Shown here piece after piece: positions 1-9,864 of a DNA stretch of 64,000 nucleotides (the first letter of the stretch is position 1; the number at the start of each line of letters is the position of its first letter). This stretch comes from Cytobacillus praedii. GTDB lineage: Bacteria > Bacillota > Bacilli > Bacillales > Cytobacillaceae. A program made the position numbers and the translations under genes. The notes below the pieces were generated by a model, which had not been told where the DNA came from, did no database searches, and saw only the letters and a program-made list of their open reading frames with translations. Location of the stretch: the NCBI RefSeq assembly GCF_001439605.1, contig NZ_LMBX01000017.1, positions 53,677 through 117,676 on the forward strand, written 5' to 3'.

Positions 1-92
1 ACCGCTCAGCTCTTTTTTTCCTGTTTGCAGGTATCATTTGTACATTTTTTTACCGCTATTCACCTTTTTCCAGTTACTAAGCATTAAAGAAT

Positions 93-818
93 TTAAAAAT
101 TCCGAATATCGGCAATAGGACCAATCTCATTAAAGCTTTCATTCTCTATTATTGATATAAGTTTCTTTGCCGTTTCCTCCGCACTAACCAGCTTTCCTTG
201 TTCTTTATAATCAATGAATCGGTCTAAGAGCGGAAACGCATCTTCACTGCTTGTTCGGATAGTTTCCTGCATACCGGTGTCGATAATGCCTGGAGCAATC
301 GATATAATCTCAACTGGGTATTCTGCCTTTTCTTGCTCAAGAGCAATAACTCTTGAAAAATGATCTAAACCTGCTTTTGTCGTGCAGTACGTTCCCCAAC
401 CTTCATATGGATTTCTGCCTGCTCCAGAAGATATATTAACAATTCGCTTTTTCCCGTTAAAATTCCCCAGTTCTGAGATGAACGCATTGGAAATTACCAT
501 GGGTGCAGTTAAATTAACTGTCATTGCCTTTGCTATTTCAACAGCATGTACAGTACCGATTATTCCAATAGGATCAACCATTCCCGCGTTATTTATGAGT
601 GTAACGGATTCCACTTCCTCCGAGACAGAGGAAACAATATCATACATAAGAGATTCTAATTTCTCTAACTTCGATAAATCTGCATGATAAAATTTCACTC
701 CATCTAGGCTAGTATCTGTTCTTGCAACTCCAACAACGTAATTTCCTGCTTCACCCAACTGTTTAGCCAGTTCGAACCCGATTCCTTTTGATGCACCTGT
801 TATGATATAAACATTCAT
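93..818 (-). CDS. short-chain dehydrogenase/reductase (YueD-like)
   Basis: NAD(P)H-dependent oxidoreductase of the classical SDR family, most like the YueD/benzil-reductase and sepiapterin-reductase branch. The 241-residue protein has the Rossmann motif TGASKGIG (residues 7-14), NNAG (76-79), a catalytic Ser near 130 and the YxxxK pair Y144/K148. A longer frame opens upstream, but the ATG at 818 is chosen because GGGGAG lies just before it and because the motif TGASKGIG then sits at the usual place near the N terminus. It is a single gene downstream of an ABC operon on the same strand, separated by a terminator. The substrate cannot be told from sequence. Confidence 0.88.
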   Translation of the reverse strand: MNVYIITGASKGIGFELAKQLGEAGNYVVGVARTDTSLDGVKFYHADLSKLEKLESLMYDIVSSVSEEVESVTLINNAGMVDPIGIIGTVHAVEIAKAMTVNLTAPMVISNAFISELGNFNGKKRIVNISSGAGRNPYEGWGTYCTTKAGLDHFSRVIALEQEKAEYPVEIISIAPGIIDTGMQETIRTSSEDAFPLLDRFIDYKEQGKLVSAEETAKKLISIIENESFNEIGPIADIRNF

Positions 819-875
819 TTGTTTTCTCCCCTTTTTACAATATGTACATATATATGAAGGTAACACATCACTTAT

Positions 876-920
876 AAAAAAAGGAAGTTGAATCCCACAT
901 ACTGTAGAATTCATCTTCCT
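876..920 (-). terminator. Rho-independent terminator after the FtsX permease gene
   Basis: On the minus strand AGGAAGATGAAT pairs with ATTCAACTTCCT (one mismatch) and is followed by seven T. It closes the RR-HK-ABC-permease module and separates it from the SDR gene. Confidence 0.75.
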
Positions 921-932
921 ATCTGAGATAAT

Positions 933-3521
933 CTATATACTCTCTTGCTTCAATCCATCAATTATATTTTCCTTCTTCACTTTTGAGCTCGAGTAAAGCA
1001 TCGCAGAAATAACAATGACAAAAACAGCAACTAGACAATACAAAAGACTTAACCAAGGGAGGGAGAAAGCATAAGAAAAGCTGTTCATCGTTCCTTTATA
1101 AATTAAATACATGACGATGATGCTAATTGGAAGTCCAAAGAGTAATGAGTTGACCCCATAAAAGATACTTTCATAATTAATCATTTTATTAAAGCCCTTT
1201 GGTGTCATTCCAACCGATTTCAGCATTGCAAATTCTCTTTTTCGAAGGGCGATGCTTGTTGAGATGGTGTTAAAGATATTTGCAATCGAGATGGCCGTAA
1301 TTAAAACAATAAATCCATAAGTAAAGACAGACATAAGCATGATCATTTGCTCTTCCTGTTGTCTCTGTTGGAAAACATTATAGACAGAAAGCCCCTTTTC
1401 CTTCATCTCTTCTATTTCCTGCTGTGTTTTCATCGGATCTGAGCTTTTCAGATAAATGGAGGTGGCAATTTCCGGACTAGGGATCTGGTCAGTCAGTTTT
1501 TTCATCACTTGTTCAGAGATAATAATATCTAATCCGCCAACTCCACCAGATTGAACGCCCATTGGGTATTGATCGGTCATTGCTGCCACTTCAATATCAT
1601 CTAGCTTCGTCTGCTCTCCTGTTTCCCAATCTGCATAAAGTAAATTAATCTTTTCCCCTATTTTCGTATGAATCGCTTTTGTTTCAACAAATTTTCCTGC
1701 ATTCATATCTTCATACGTAAACGTGTCAATAATAATACCCGCGATATGGCCAGGATTGTTAAGCTTATCAACATCCGCGCCAACTACTTTCGCATATGAC
1801 TTCAAGCTATCATCACTTAATGCATGCAAACGGATATAATATGGAAACTTTCCATTTTCTAGGGAGGCTTCCCCAGCCTCTACTCTTTCCTTCAATTCAC
1901 TTGCTATCGCAGATTCATTTATCATTGAGGTTGTGTTCAGTTCTTTTATTACATTAAATTCCGTTACATCCTCAAGCAATGAAATTGATTTAAACAAGTC
2001 ATCTCTTCCATCCTCAATAAAAACCTGCATATCGAAGTCTAATCCAGATTGGGACAATGCCAGTGATTTCTTCAGGCTCGTTGTAAAATAAGACACTGTT
2101 AAAAATAAAACAATACTAATTACTAAAGAAAACATTGTTGCTCGGTATCTGCGTTTGTTTCTTTTTAAGTTTTTCAAACCAATTTCTGCTTCAATGCCGA
2201 AAAGCCCGCGTATGAATTTCGACGTTTTTACTGCTTTCCTAGTTAGCTTCACATCTGTTGTTTGCCGAATGGCATCAATAGCTGAAATTTTTGATGCTCT
2301 CATTGCTGGGACAAAAGTTGAAATAAAAATGGTAATTGCAGAAACGCCACAGGCAATAAGAATAGAAACTGGTGTGACAGTGACTATTAACTTTTCAGTA
2401 ACTCCTAAAGCCCCTTGAATAATTGAGTTAATAAATAAAAAAGTAACCCCGATGCCAGCAAGTCCGCTAACAATCCCTATAGGAATGCTGATTAAACCAA
2501 TAATCACTCCTTCGAAAAACACAGAATTTCTCTTCTGCCGTTTCGTCGCTCCAACACTTGAAAGCATTCCTAAGTGACGAGATCGTTCCGAGACGGAGAT
2601 GGCAAAGGCATTATAGATCAATGATACAGACCCAATGATAATGACTGCCATAATAATGACTGATAAAGAAAGAAGAGTATTCTTTAGCCCATTATTATTT
2701 GTCATACCGTAATAATGCAGCAAGTCATTATTATAGGTAATCGACTTTAATGGAATATTATTCTCCTTCGCTACTTTTTCAGCATGTTCATATAATGAAC
2801 GCTTAACTTTCTTTAGTACGACGGTCGCATTCACGGTATTTTTTTCTGAAATCGCCTGCTCATCCAAATAGGTGAGAATTGTATAACTTGGTGACCATGC
2901 TGGCTCCCATGTAGGACGCTTGATAAAACCTACGATCGTATAATTTTTTGTTTGCTTAATATTTAGGCTTTCAAGCAATTCCCCATTTTCTATTTGCAAA
3001 AGGTCATTTTGTGTTAGTATTGTGTCTCCAGTTGGACTTTTCCGGTCACCCACTTCAAGGAGCCATGAATCCCCCAGTTTATAGTCAACATTCGAATTTG
3101 AAGCAATTTCTTCTGAAAGGACGACTTCATTCGGTGACTCTGGAAGTCTTCCATGACTTAATTCTATAGGGAACTGATTGAAGCCATCATCATTGTATTC
3201 TTTCACAAATACATACGGCTTGTAATCATTTTCACTTCCTTCTAAGAAAGCGTAGCCAATTTCCCTTGATAGGATCACTTTTTCCGTTTCTTCATCCGAT
3301 GTTATTGCTTGGAGCTGATCTTGATTGACATTCTTATATTGAAGATGCCATTCCCCATCAGTTGAAATTGTTTGCCTTTGCATCAGATCCATAAACGAGA
3401 ATCCGAGCGTTGCAACAGCTGTTACCATAGCTACAGAAATAATAACACCAATAATTGTCACAAGTGTCCGTTTCTTATTTTTCTTCAAATGCCTAATCGT
3501 TAATTTATTGACGATATTCAT
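933..3521 (-). CDS. FtsX/MacB-type ABC transporter permease
   Basis: Large 862-residue membrane subunit of an ABC exporter or mechanotransmission system. It has an N-terminal membrane segment (about 20-40), an extracellular MacB-like domain, a first FtsX membrane block (about 285-410), a second anchor near 450-470, a second large extracellular domain, and a final FtsX block (about 740-855). This two-FtsX layout is longer than BceB (about 650 residues), so it is not a simple BceB orthologue. Its ATG overlaps the ATPase stop by 4 nt, so translation is coupled. The response regulator and kinase upstream suggest control by envelope stress, a peptide or a lipid; the substrate is unknown. Confidence 0.85.
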   Translation of the reverse strand: MNIVNKLTIRHLKKNKKRTLVTIIGVIISVAMVTAVATLGFSFMDLMQRQTISTDGEWHLQYKNVNQDQLQAITSDEETEKVILSREIGYAFLEGSENDYKPYVFVKEYNDDGFNQFPIELSHGRLPESPNEVVLSEEIASNSNVDYKLGDSWLLEVGDRKSPTGDTILTQNDLLQIENGELLESLNIKQTKNYTIVGFIKRPTWEPAWSPSYTILTYLDEQAISEKNTVNATVVLKKVKRSLYEHAEKVAKENNIPLKSITYNNDLLHYYGMTNNNGLKNTLLSLSVIIMAVIIIGSVSLIYNAFAISVSERSRHLGMLSSVGATKRQKRNSVFFEGVIIGLISIPIGIVSGLAGIGVTFLFINSIIQGALGVTEKLIVTVTPVSILIACGVSAITIFISTFVPAMRASKISAIDAIRQTTDVKLTRKAVKTSKFIRGLFGIEAEIGLKNLKRNKRRYRATMFSLVISIVLFLTVSYFTTSLKKSLALSQSGLDFDMQVFIEDGRDDLFKSISLLEDVTEFNVIKELNTTSMINESAIASELKERVEAGEASLENGKFPYYIRLHALSDDSLKSYAKVVGADVDKLNNPGHIAGIIIDTFTYEDMNAGKFVETKAIHTKIGEKINLLYADWETGEQTKLDDIEVAAMTDQYPMGVQSGGVGGLDIIISEQVMKKLTDQIPSPEIATSIYLKSSDPMKTQQEIEEMKEKGLSVYNVFQQRQQEEQMIMLMSVFTYGFIVLITAISIANIFNTISTSIALRKREFAMLKSVGMTPKGFNKMINYESIFYGVNSLLFGLPISIIVMYLIYKGTMNSFSYAFSLPWLSLLYCLVAVFVIVISAMLYSSSKVKKENIIDGLKQESI

Positions 3522-4201
3522 GGACGAATCACCTCATCATTGGCAATCCTTCCGTCTTCAATGGTTATGACTCGATCTGCTTGTAATGCAATTCGCTCAT
3601 CATGGGTAATCACAATTAGCGTTTGGTTATAGGTTTTATTAAACATTTTCAAAAGATCAATGATTTCACTGCTGTTTTTACTGTCCAAATTGCCTGTTGG
3701 CTCGTCTGCCAGCATAATCGCTGGATGGCTAATCAAGGCTCTGCCAATTGAAACCCTTTGCTGCTGACCTCCAGAAAGCTGATTAGGAAGATGGGTTAAG
3801 CGGTTTTGCAGATTTAATATTTTTACAACCTCTGAGAATTGCTTCTGATCAACCTTATGTTCGTCCAACAGCAATGGAAGCGTAATATTCTCTTCTACTG
3901 TTAAAACAGGGATAAGATTATAAAATTGATAGATTAAGCCGATTTGTCTGCGTCTGAAAATAGCCAACTGGGTTTCATTCAGCTGATAAATATCTGTGTT
4001 ATCAATAAGTACCTTTCCGCTTGTCGGCCTGTCCACTCCCCCAAGCATATGAAGCAAGGTAGATTTCCCAGAACCAGACGGACCAATAATCGCGACAAAC
4101 TCCCCTTTCTTGATTGAAAATGAAACATTATCAAGTGCCTTTACTGCTGTTTCGCCTTTTCCATAAATTTTAGACAGATTTTCTATTTTTAAAATATCCA
4201 T
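3518..4201 (-). CDS. ABC transporter ATP-binding protein (MacB/LolD type)
   Basis: Cytoplasmic ATPase partner of the FtsX permease. The 227-residue protein has Walker A GPSGSGKST (40-48), Q-loop near 92, signature LSGGQQQ (142-148), and Walker B ending in ADEPTG with D166/E167. Length and the signature match the MacB/LolD/BceA family, which drives extracytoplasmic conformational change rather than bulk import. It lies 86 nt after the kinase gene and overlaps the permease gene by ATGA. Confidence 0.92.
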   Translation of the reverse strand: MDILKIENLSKIYGKGETAVKALDNVSFSIKKGEFVAIIGPSGSGKSTLLHMLGGVDRPTSGKVLIDNTDIYQLNETQLAIFRRRQIGLIYQFYNLIPVLTVEENITLPLLLDEHKVDQKQFSEVVKILNLQNRLTHLPNQLSGGQQQRVSIGRALISHPAIMLADEPTGNLDSKNSSEIIDLLKMFNKTYNQTLIVITHDERIALQADRVITIEDGRIANDEVIRP

Positions 4202-4287
4202 TGATATCCCTCCATGTTTTGCTGATGGTTCTAGTTTATCTGCCTAAAATGACTATTAAGTGACTCATAATATGACAATTTAGTCAC

Positions 4288-5292
4288 TTAAACAATTTGT
4301 TTATAAAACTTCAGTTGAAATTGTGTACCTTTATTCTGCTTGCTTTTTACATGGATGTCGCCATTTTGACTTTTAAAAATGCTGTGAGCCATCGCAAGTC
4401 CTATACCAACGCTATCCTCACCTGCATTCTTCCCTTTATAAAAACGGTTAAAAATGTATGGTATATCTTCCTTTGGAATACCTTCACCGTTATCTGTAAT
4501 CAATATTTCCGTAAAAAGCACATTTTCAGAAAAAGAAATGGAAATGACACCACCTGTTGGCGTATGTTCTACACAGTTTTTTAATATATTTATGATTGCT
4601 TCACACGTCCAGTTGAGATCCCCAATAAAGGAAGCTTTCTCTTCCCCTTCGATCAATAACATTTGTTCTTTAATATCCATCGGAATCATAACTGCCTCTA
4701 CCGCTTTTTCAATTAGTTTCTTCACTGTTATTCGATCTTTTTTAAATTCAACGGTGCCCGCGTCAATTTTTGATAGCTTTAATAAGGATGAAACAAGCCA
4801 TTCCATTCGTTCAAGCTGCAAACGAATACTATGTATAAATTCAGTCCTTTTTACTACTGGAAGCTTGGCATCATTTAATAAATCAGCCATCATTAACATA
4901 GAAGTCAGTGGTGTTTTTAGCTGATGAGATATATCTGAGATCGCATCAGTTAACAAAACTTTATCTCGTTTTAGAAGTGACTTTTGTTCTGAAAGCATGA
5001 GTGTCACCTTGTATATATCATTTTTTAAAATACTAAGCTCTCCCTCTTGATTATCACGTACATCGAGGGAATAATTGCCGCTAGTTATTTGACGCAGATA
5101 ACTTGAAAGCTTTTCTATTTCTCTATACCGCCAACAGGTAAATAACAAGCTGCACACGATTAGAAGTCCTGATGTAAACAAAGTAAATAATGCTGTCTTG
5201 AATGAAAAAAAAGCTGCCGCAGCTATACAAGATGCTATACAAATAATGCACATAGCCGTCAGCAAAATCATAATTTCTCGATTGCGGAGCAT
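4288..5292 (-). CDS. sensor histidine kinase (OmpR-partner type)
   Basis: Membrane kinase of 334 residues with two close N-terminal membrane helices and almost no extracellular loop, a short HAMP-like linker, H-box SHQLKTPLT (His near 123), N-box NILKNCVEHT and G-box DNGEGIPK. Such intramembrane-sensing kinases often act with an ABC transporter rather than sensing a ligand directly, and the ABC genes follow immediately. A GTG nine bases upstream is possible, but the ATG at 5292 has a better spaced GGTGGG. It overlaps the stop of the response regulator gene. Confidence 0.88.
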   Translation of the reverse strand: MLRNREIMILLTAMCIICIASCIAAAAFFSFKTALFTLFTSGLLIVCSLLFTCWRYREIEKLSSYLRQITSGNYSLDVRDNQEGELSILKNDIYKVTLMLSEQKSLLKRDKVLLTDAISDISHQLKTPLTSMLMMADLLNDAKLPVVKRTEFIHSIRLQLERMEWLVSSLLKLSKIDAGTVEFKKDRITVKKLIEKAVEAVMIPMDIKEQMLLIEGEEKASFIGDLNWTCEAIINILKNCVEHTPTGGVISISFSENVLFTEILITDNGEGIPKEDIPYIFNRFYKGKNAGEDSVGIGLAMAHSIFKSQNGDIHVKSKQNKGTQFQLKFYKQIV

Positions 5293-5293
5293 C

Positions 5294-5977
5294 CTACCCA
5301 CCTACCTTATAGCCCATTCCTCTTACGGTCTTAATAATTGTTGGCTTTTGCGGATCATCCTCCAGTTTTTCACGCAGCCTTTTAATGTAGACGGTTAAAG
5401 TATTGTCATTGACAAAGTCTCCCGCTACATCCCAGATTTGCTCAAGAAGCTGATTTCTTGTCAGAACTTGTCCAATATGATTGGCAAAAGTAAGCAATAA
5501 TCGGTACTCGAGGGCAGTAAGGGTGATTTCTGCATTATGCTTATAAACCTTGCCTTCTAAAGAACTGATTCGAATATTTTCTATCTCAATGGTCGAATTT
5601 ATTTGTGGATGTTTCCTATATCTTCTTAGGACTGATTTAATCCGTGAAAGAAGCTCTCGAATACGGAAAGGCTTTGAAATATAATCATCCGCACCCATAT
5701 CGAGTCCCATGACGACATTAATTTCATCATCATTTGCTGTTAAAAATATGACAGGCGTATCACTCTTTTCCTTCACTAGCTTACATAATTCATAGCCGCT
5801 GCCATCTGGCAAAGCTAAATCAAATAAGCATATATCCAATTGATCAGATTGTTCTACTAGAATCTTTTTTGCTGAAGCAACATCATGACAAATGACAGTT
5901 GTATATGAATCCTGCTGCAGTGAATACTCAAGCCCAGATGCAATAGTTTTATCATCCTCAACAATTAAAATTTTCAT
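5294..5977 (-). CDS. OmpR-family response regulator
   Basis: DNA-binding regulator of 227 residues: receiver domain with acidic cluster E7/D8/D9, phospho-acceptor D53 and conserved KPF motif, then a winged-helix C-terminal domain ending in RGMGYKV. First gene of the RR-HK-ATPase-permease unit, so it probably controls this promoter and the transporter. The start at 5977 is preceded by AGGATGA. Confidence 0.92.
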   Translation of the reverse strand: MKILIVEDDKTIASGLEYSLQQDSYTTVICHDVASAKKILVEQSDQLDICLFDLALPDGSGYELCKLVKEKSDTPVIFLTANDDEINVVMGLDMGADDYISKPFRIRELLSRIKSVLRRYRKHPQINSTIEIENIRISSLEGKVYKHNAEITLTALEYRLLLTFANHIGQVLTRNQLLEQIWDVAGDFVNDNTLTVYIKRLREKLEDDPQKPTIIKTVRGMGYKVGG

Positions 5978-6009
5978 ATAAAAATCATCCTATCTGTTCA
6001 TCCTATTAC

Positions 6010-6050
6010 AAAAAAACATGGCATTTTTCTTTCAAAAATGGCCATGTTTT
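6010..6050 (-). terminator. terminator of the ytr-like/sigma operon
   Basis: AACATGGC and GCCATGTT arms with a bulged A/T-rich inner stem, followed on the minus strand by six T. T-rich on both sides, so it may also work on the other strand. Confidence 0.7.
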
Positions 6051-6063
6051 CTCTATTTTTCCT

Positions 6064-6594
6064 TTATTGAAAATTCACTGAAAAGCTTTCGATTAACATT
6101 TCCTTGAGCTGCTTTCTTACCCGGTATATTTTCGTTTTCACTGTATTTTGGTTTATTTTTAATAGCTTGGCTATTTCTCTTTCCTTTAATCCACTATTTA
6201 TTTTAAGAAGAAACACTTTCCTTTGATCGAGAGAAAGGGAATTAATCGCTTGCTGGATTTGCTCTTTTAAGAGATTCACTTCCACTTCCTTCTCGACGTT
6301 TTGGTCCATTTTTATGTTAGCCGTCTCTATCTCAATATGACCAGCCATACGATCTTTTAATTTTCTTTCTTTCCGGACAATATCAATGGCTGTTCTTGTT
6401 GTGATTGCTGAAAGCCATGCACCCATTTTTTCAGTATCTTCGATTGTGTCCATTTTTTGATAAGCTTTTATCAATGTTTCTTGTACTGCGTCTTGAGCTA
6501 AATAATAATCTCTAGTAATACAGAAGGCAACCTGAAACAGCCGCTTATTGTACAATTTACAAAGGTCATTCATATCCATACAATGGCATTCCAC
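6064..6594 (-). CDS. ECF-type RNA polymerase sigma factor
   Basis: 176-residue sigma-70 family protein with region 2 (about 10-75; DAVQETLIKAYQK, AWLSAITTRTAIDIVRK) and region 4 (about 115-170; LSLDQRKVFLLK ... NQNTVKTKIYRVRKQL). No region 3, so it is an ECF factor. The start is GTG with GGGAGGG six bases upstream. It begins 33 nt after the permease gene of the Ytr-like operon and has its own terminator downstream, so it appears to be the last gene of that operon. No anti-sigma gene is adjacent, which is unusual. Confidence 0.87.
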   Translation of the reverse strand: MECHCMDMNDLCKLYNKRLFQVAFCITRDYYLAQDAVQETLIKAYQKMDTIEDTEKMGAWLSAITTRTAIDIVRKERKLKDRMAGHIEIETANIKMDQNVEKEVEVNLLKEQIQQAINSLSLDQRKVFLLKINSGLKEREIAKLLKINQNTVKTKIYRVRKQLKEMLIESFSVNFQ

Positions 6595-6627
6595 TCTTAT
6601 CCCTCCCCTCTAATTTAAATCAATGTT

Positions 6628-8577
6628 TTATTTAAAATATTGCTGGACATAATCAGGAATATTTTCAGCTTGAAAGCTTTTAATTTCTATAGAACCATCC
6701 GCCTTATAATAATACCCAATCATATATGGACCATCATCCATTACACTGGTATTTACTAGGCTCTCTTCCAGTCTTTTTTTATCAGTTACCTTGATGGCTC
6801 GGCCGAGCTTACTCATCTGTTCAAATATTTCTTCATAGGAATATCCTTGCACAAAATTAATTTCCAGATCATTTGTATCAACAATATAGGCATATGAAAT
6901 ATCAGCAGCAGTTACTTTTGCCTGGTCTAATAATCCCTTTTTATCCAGCCATTCCTCAAACAGCTTATACGAAATTCTCCATTCGAGCCCAACCGTTTTT
7001 TCATTTTTTTGTCTAATTTCGATAGATGCAAGAGGATCTCTATTGTCAATCGTTTCCTCATAGGTTGAAGCATTAATTTCATCTTTTAATACCGCTATTG
7101 CTTCCTTCATGTCTATAGGATCAACAATTACTGCTTTTTTCTCAATAGGTCCATAAGGTCGTATCGTAATTTTTTCTATCTGATCTTCCTTCACTTTGAA
7201 TATCCCATTTGTTACTCTTTTATATTCCTCTGACTCATGGATCAATTTATAAAAATGAGCAAATTTCTTTTTATCTATCGAGTAATCCCGAACAAGTTTC
7301 TTGCCATTTTTTAATTCATATACAATAAAAGCATGTTCGTTATTATTACTCAAAGCATTATTATTTTTGTTTGCAATAATATCCTTGTGAAGCCTTCTTA
7401 TTAAATCCATATTATCTGCAGTAGATAAGAAAAATGCATCTTCATTATCACTATATAAATATGAGTTATCACTTAAGTGAATCCGTTCAATTTCACTTAA
7501 ATCAGGCACCTTTTTTTCAAATTGAGTAAAATCAAATTGAAAAAGGAAAACCAGCAAAGCCATTACACCTGCATAAATAATAAGACCTTTTATATGAATA
7601 ATAATTCTCCAAGACTTTTGCAAAACCATTTCTGCAACAAAATAGCCGAGCATGGCTCCTAACACATATCCCACAATAAGCCAAGTTGAATTTCCCTCCA
7701 TAATCCCAAAGTATAATCCACCTAACAACATTGTACAGAAGGTCATTCCATACTTGAAAATTGGTTTTAACAATGGAAATACGAGTGATTGTGTCACAGC
7801 TTCAAGTTTTCTGTTTTTATAAACCCATAATGATAGACCGTATAAAATGAGTATTAGTGCACAATAAATACTGATTTCAATTGCCCCTAAAGGTCTAAAA
7901 CTTACTTGGCTGAGCGCAACTAATGGCGAAAATGCTTCAATCTTACTTTCCAGCACATATCGATCAGCAAATCCATATAAGTAGAATGGCAGATTATACC
8001 CCAATAAAATGAGTAAACCCATGGGAAGTAATAAAAATATATACGTAAGAATCCCTTGAACTGCTGATATCCCTGAAATCATTCCTGTAAAAACGCCTGC
8101 CAAAAAGACAAGAAGATTAAACATTATTGTAATGCCTATCCACTTGAAAATATCTGTCCATGTAAAAAACTCAGCTAAATTTAGTGGATTATACAAAACT
8201 GAAACGATAATAGCTATCAGCAAAACCGGCATGATTAAAATGACAATTCCTGTTAGCGCAAATTGATGGAATAGTGAATCCCTCTTAATCGGAAGGCTAT
8301 GCATAAAATCGCTATAGGACTTTACCTGGAGAAAGCGGAATAAAAAAACAGCCAATATGACTGGAATTCCGATATTTAATACAGCCTGAATCTCAAAGTG
8401 AAAATAGAATAAACTTTCAGCTCTTATATATTGTCTCTGTTCTCCTGTTGTCGTCATTAAAATCTCTAATGGAATCGCAAAAATTAACCCTAGAAAGTGA
8501 ACGATTGCAACCCAGCCAACACTTCTCAATATCGTCTTTCTTATTTCTTTATTAACCAAGGATATTTTCGACTGCAT
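6628..8577 (-). CDS. ABC permease, Ytr-like, with DUF6449-type C-terminal domain
   Basis: 649-residue membrane protein. The first half has about ten hydrophobic helices like ABC-2 permeases of the YtrC/YtrD group. The second half (from about 360) is a soluble domain with many charged residues that I recall as DUF6449. The ATG at 8577 is preferred over two upstream ATGs because GGGGGA lies eight bases before it; it overlaps the ATPase gene by 26 nt. With the GntR and ATPase genes it forms a YtrA-YtrB-permease operon. B. subtilis ytr is linked to acetoin and cell-wall stress; the substrate here is unknown. Confidence 0.8.
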   Translation of the reverse strand: MQSKISLVNKEIRKTILRSVGWVAIVHFLGLIFAIPLEILMTTTGEQRQYIRAESLFYFHFEIQAVLNIGIPVILAVFLFRFLQVKSYSDFMHSLPIKRDSLFHQFALTGIVILIMPVLLIAIIVSVLYNPLNLAEFFTWTDIFKWIGITIMFNLLVFLAGVFTGMISGISAVQGILTYIFLLLPMGLLILLGYNLPFYLYGFADRYVLESKIEAFSPLVALSQVSFRPLGAIEISIYCALILILYGLSLWVYKNRKLEAVTQSLVFPLLKPIFKYGMTFCTMLLGGLYFGIMEGNSTWLIVGYVLGAMLGYFVAEMVLQKSWRIIIHIKGLIIYAGVMALLVFLFQFDFTQFEKKVPDLSEIERIHLSDNSYLYSDNEDAFFLSTADNMDLIRRLHKDIIANKNNNALSNNNEHAFIVYELKNGKKLVRDYSIDKKKFAHFYKLIHESEEYKRVTNGIFKVKEDQIEKITIRPYGPIEKKAVIVDPIDMKEAIAVLKDEINASTYEETIDNRDPLASIEIRQKNEKTVGLEWRISYKLFEEWLDKKGLLDQAKVTAADISYAYIVDTNDLEINFVQGYSYEEIFEQMSKLGRAIKVTDKKRLEESLVNTSVMDDGPYMIGYYYKADGSIEIKSFQAENIPDYVQQYFK

Positions 8578-9457
8578 AACCAACATCCCCCATTTCATAA
8601 ATAAAGATTTCTTCTAGCGTCAGTGGAAGGATATCGAAAATGACAGGCTGATATTTTTCTATACTTGCCGTAACTTCCTCTTCTTTTCCTTTTACGATTA
8701 GTAAAAGAATACTTCCCCTTTTCTCTTTATGCAGCACTTTAACAGAATCAAAAATACCAGGCGGAACCGGGGCACCACTCTTGAAAGCAATCTGCACTTT
8801 ATGTGTATCCGATTTAAGGTCATCTAAATCTTTTTCAATCATCATTTGACCTTTATGCATAATTCCAACAAAATCACACAGATCCTCTACTTCTCTTAAG
8901 TTGTGTGAAGAAATTAGGACGGTCATTTCTCTTTCCGCCACATCGTCAATCAAAAGGCCTTTCACCTTTTTTCTCATGACCGGATCCAATCCATCTAAAG
9001 GCTCGTCAAGAATCAATACTTCTGGCAGTGTAGATAAGGCAAGAATAAATGCCACCTGTCTTTGGATTCCCTTTGAAAAACGATGAATTTTCTTATGTAT
9101 ATCCACTTGAAAAATAGCTACCAGTTCCTGATAGCGTTCTTCACTCCACCTTGGGTAAATGCTTTCGTAAAACTGTGCCATTTGTTTGGTCGTGTAATGC
9201 GGCAGGAAGTGGGGCGTATCCTGGATAAAAAAGATCTTTTCTTTCACTTCCGGATTTTCATAGACCGGCTGAGAGTCAATCGAAATCAATCCTTCATCAG
9301 GCACATATAAACCAGATAAAAGCTTTAAAAGGGTCGTCTTCCCTGCACCATTTGAGCCGAGCAAGCCGTATATCGAACCACTGTTGACAGTTAGACTTAC
9401 ATTCTCAACTGCTTCCAATCCATCAAATGATTTTCGGATATGACTAATTTTGATCAT
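8552..9457 (-). CDS. ABC transporter ATP-binding protein (YtrB-like)
   Basis: 301-residue ATPase with Walker A GSNGAGKTT (34-42), signature FSKGIQRQ (127-134), and Walker B LILDEPLDGLDP (D151/E152). The fold and 'SKG' signature match CcmA/YtrB/BcrA-type drug and bacteriocin exporters. Start ATG at 9457 follows GGGAGG. It overlaps the GntR gene by 14 nt and the permease by 26 nt, so the three are translationally coupled. Confidence 0.9.
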   Translation of the reverse strand: MIKISHIRKSFDGLEAVENVSLTVNSGSIYGLLGSNGAGKTTLLKLLSGLYVPDEGLISIDSQPVYENPEVKEKIFFIQDTPHFLPHYTTKQMAQFYESIYPRWSEERYQELVAIFQVDIHKKIHRFSKGIQRQVAFILALSTLPEVLILDEPLDGLDPVMRKKVKGLLIDDVAEREMTVLISSHNLREVEDLCDFVGIMHKGQMMIEKDLDDLKSDTHKVQIAFKSGAPVPPGIFDSVKVLHKEKRGSILLLIVKGKEEEVTASIEKYQPVIFDILPLTLEEIFIYEMGDVGYAVENILG

Positions 9458-9839
9458 GTTCTATCCCTCCCCCAATTGAAGCTTGTATTTCTTCTATTAT
9501 TGTTATTAATTCTTCAGCTGTTACGCCTAGATACATCGCTTCTGATAACAGCTTGATTAAGTCATTTTTAACTTTATGAAGCTTTTCTGTATTTTGGCTG
9601 TCATTAGCAGAACTGACAAAGCTTCCTTTTCCTTTAATCGAATAGATATACCCTTGAATTTCAAGCTCGCGATACGCTTTTTGAATCGTATTCGGATTGA
9701 TTGTTAGCTGTTGGGCTAGCGTCCGGACGGAAGGCAGCTGTTCATCTATTTTTAACACTTCAGTTATAATAAGTTCTTTAAGCCTTTCAACCAATTGTTC
9801 ATAGATTGGCTTGCGGCTCCTTATATCCAACTCGAACAT
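9444..9839 (-). CDS. GntR-family repressor (YtrA subfamily)
   Basis: 131-residue regulator. Winged helix at about 10-75 (KPIYEQLVERLKEL ... LPSVRTLAQQLTINPNTIQKAYRELE) followed by a short helical tail, the size and layout of the YtrA subfamily, which has no effector-binding domain. The ATG at 9839 is chosen over one 39 nt upstream because GGGAGAG lies at correct spacing and the upstream frame would run into the operator. It is expected to repress its own operon. Confidence 0.87.
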   Translation of the reverse strand: MFELDIRSRKPIYEQLVERLKELIITEVLKIDEQLPSVRTLAQQLTINPNTIQKAYRELEIQGYIYSIKGKGSFVSSANDSQNTEKLHKVKNDLIKLLSEAMYLGVTAEELITIIEEIQASIGGGIEHDQN

Positions 9840-9864
9840 ACGCACTCTCCCATCTGTATGTAGT

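Noticed and set aside
1-92. Gene or RNA at the left edge
   Set aside because: Only 92 nt, T-rich, no frame or hairpin that can be supported.
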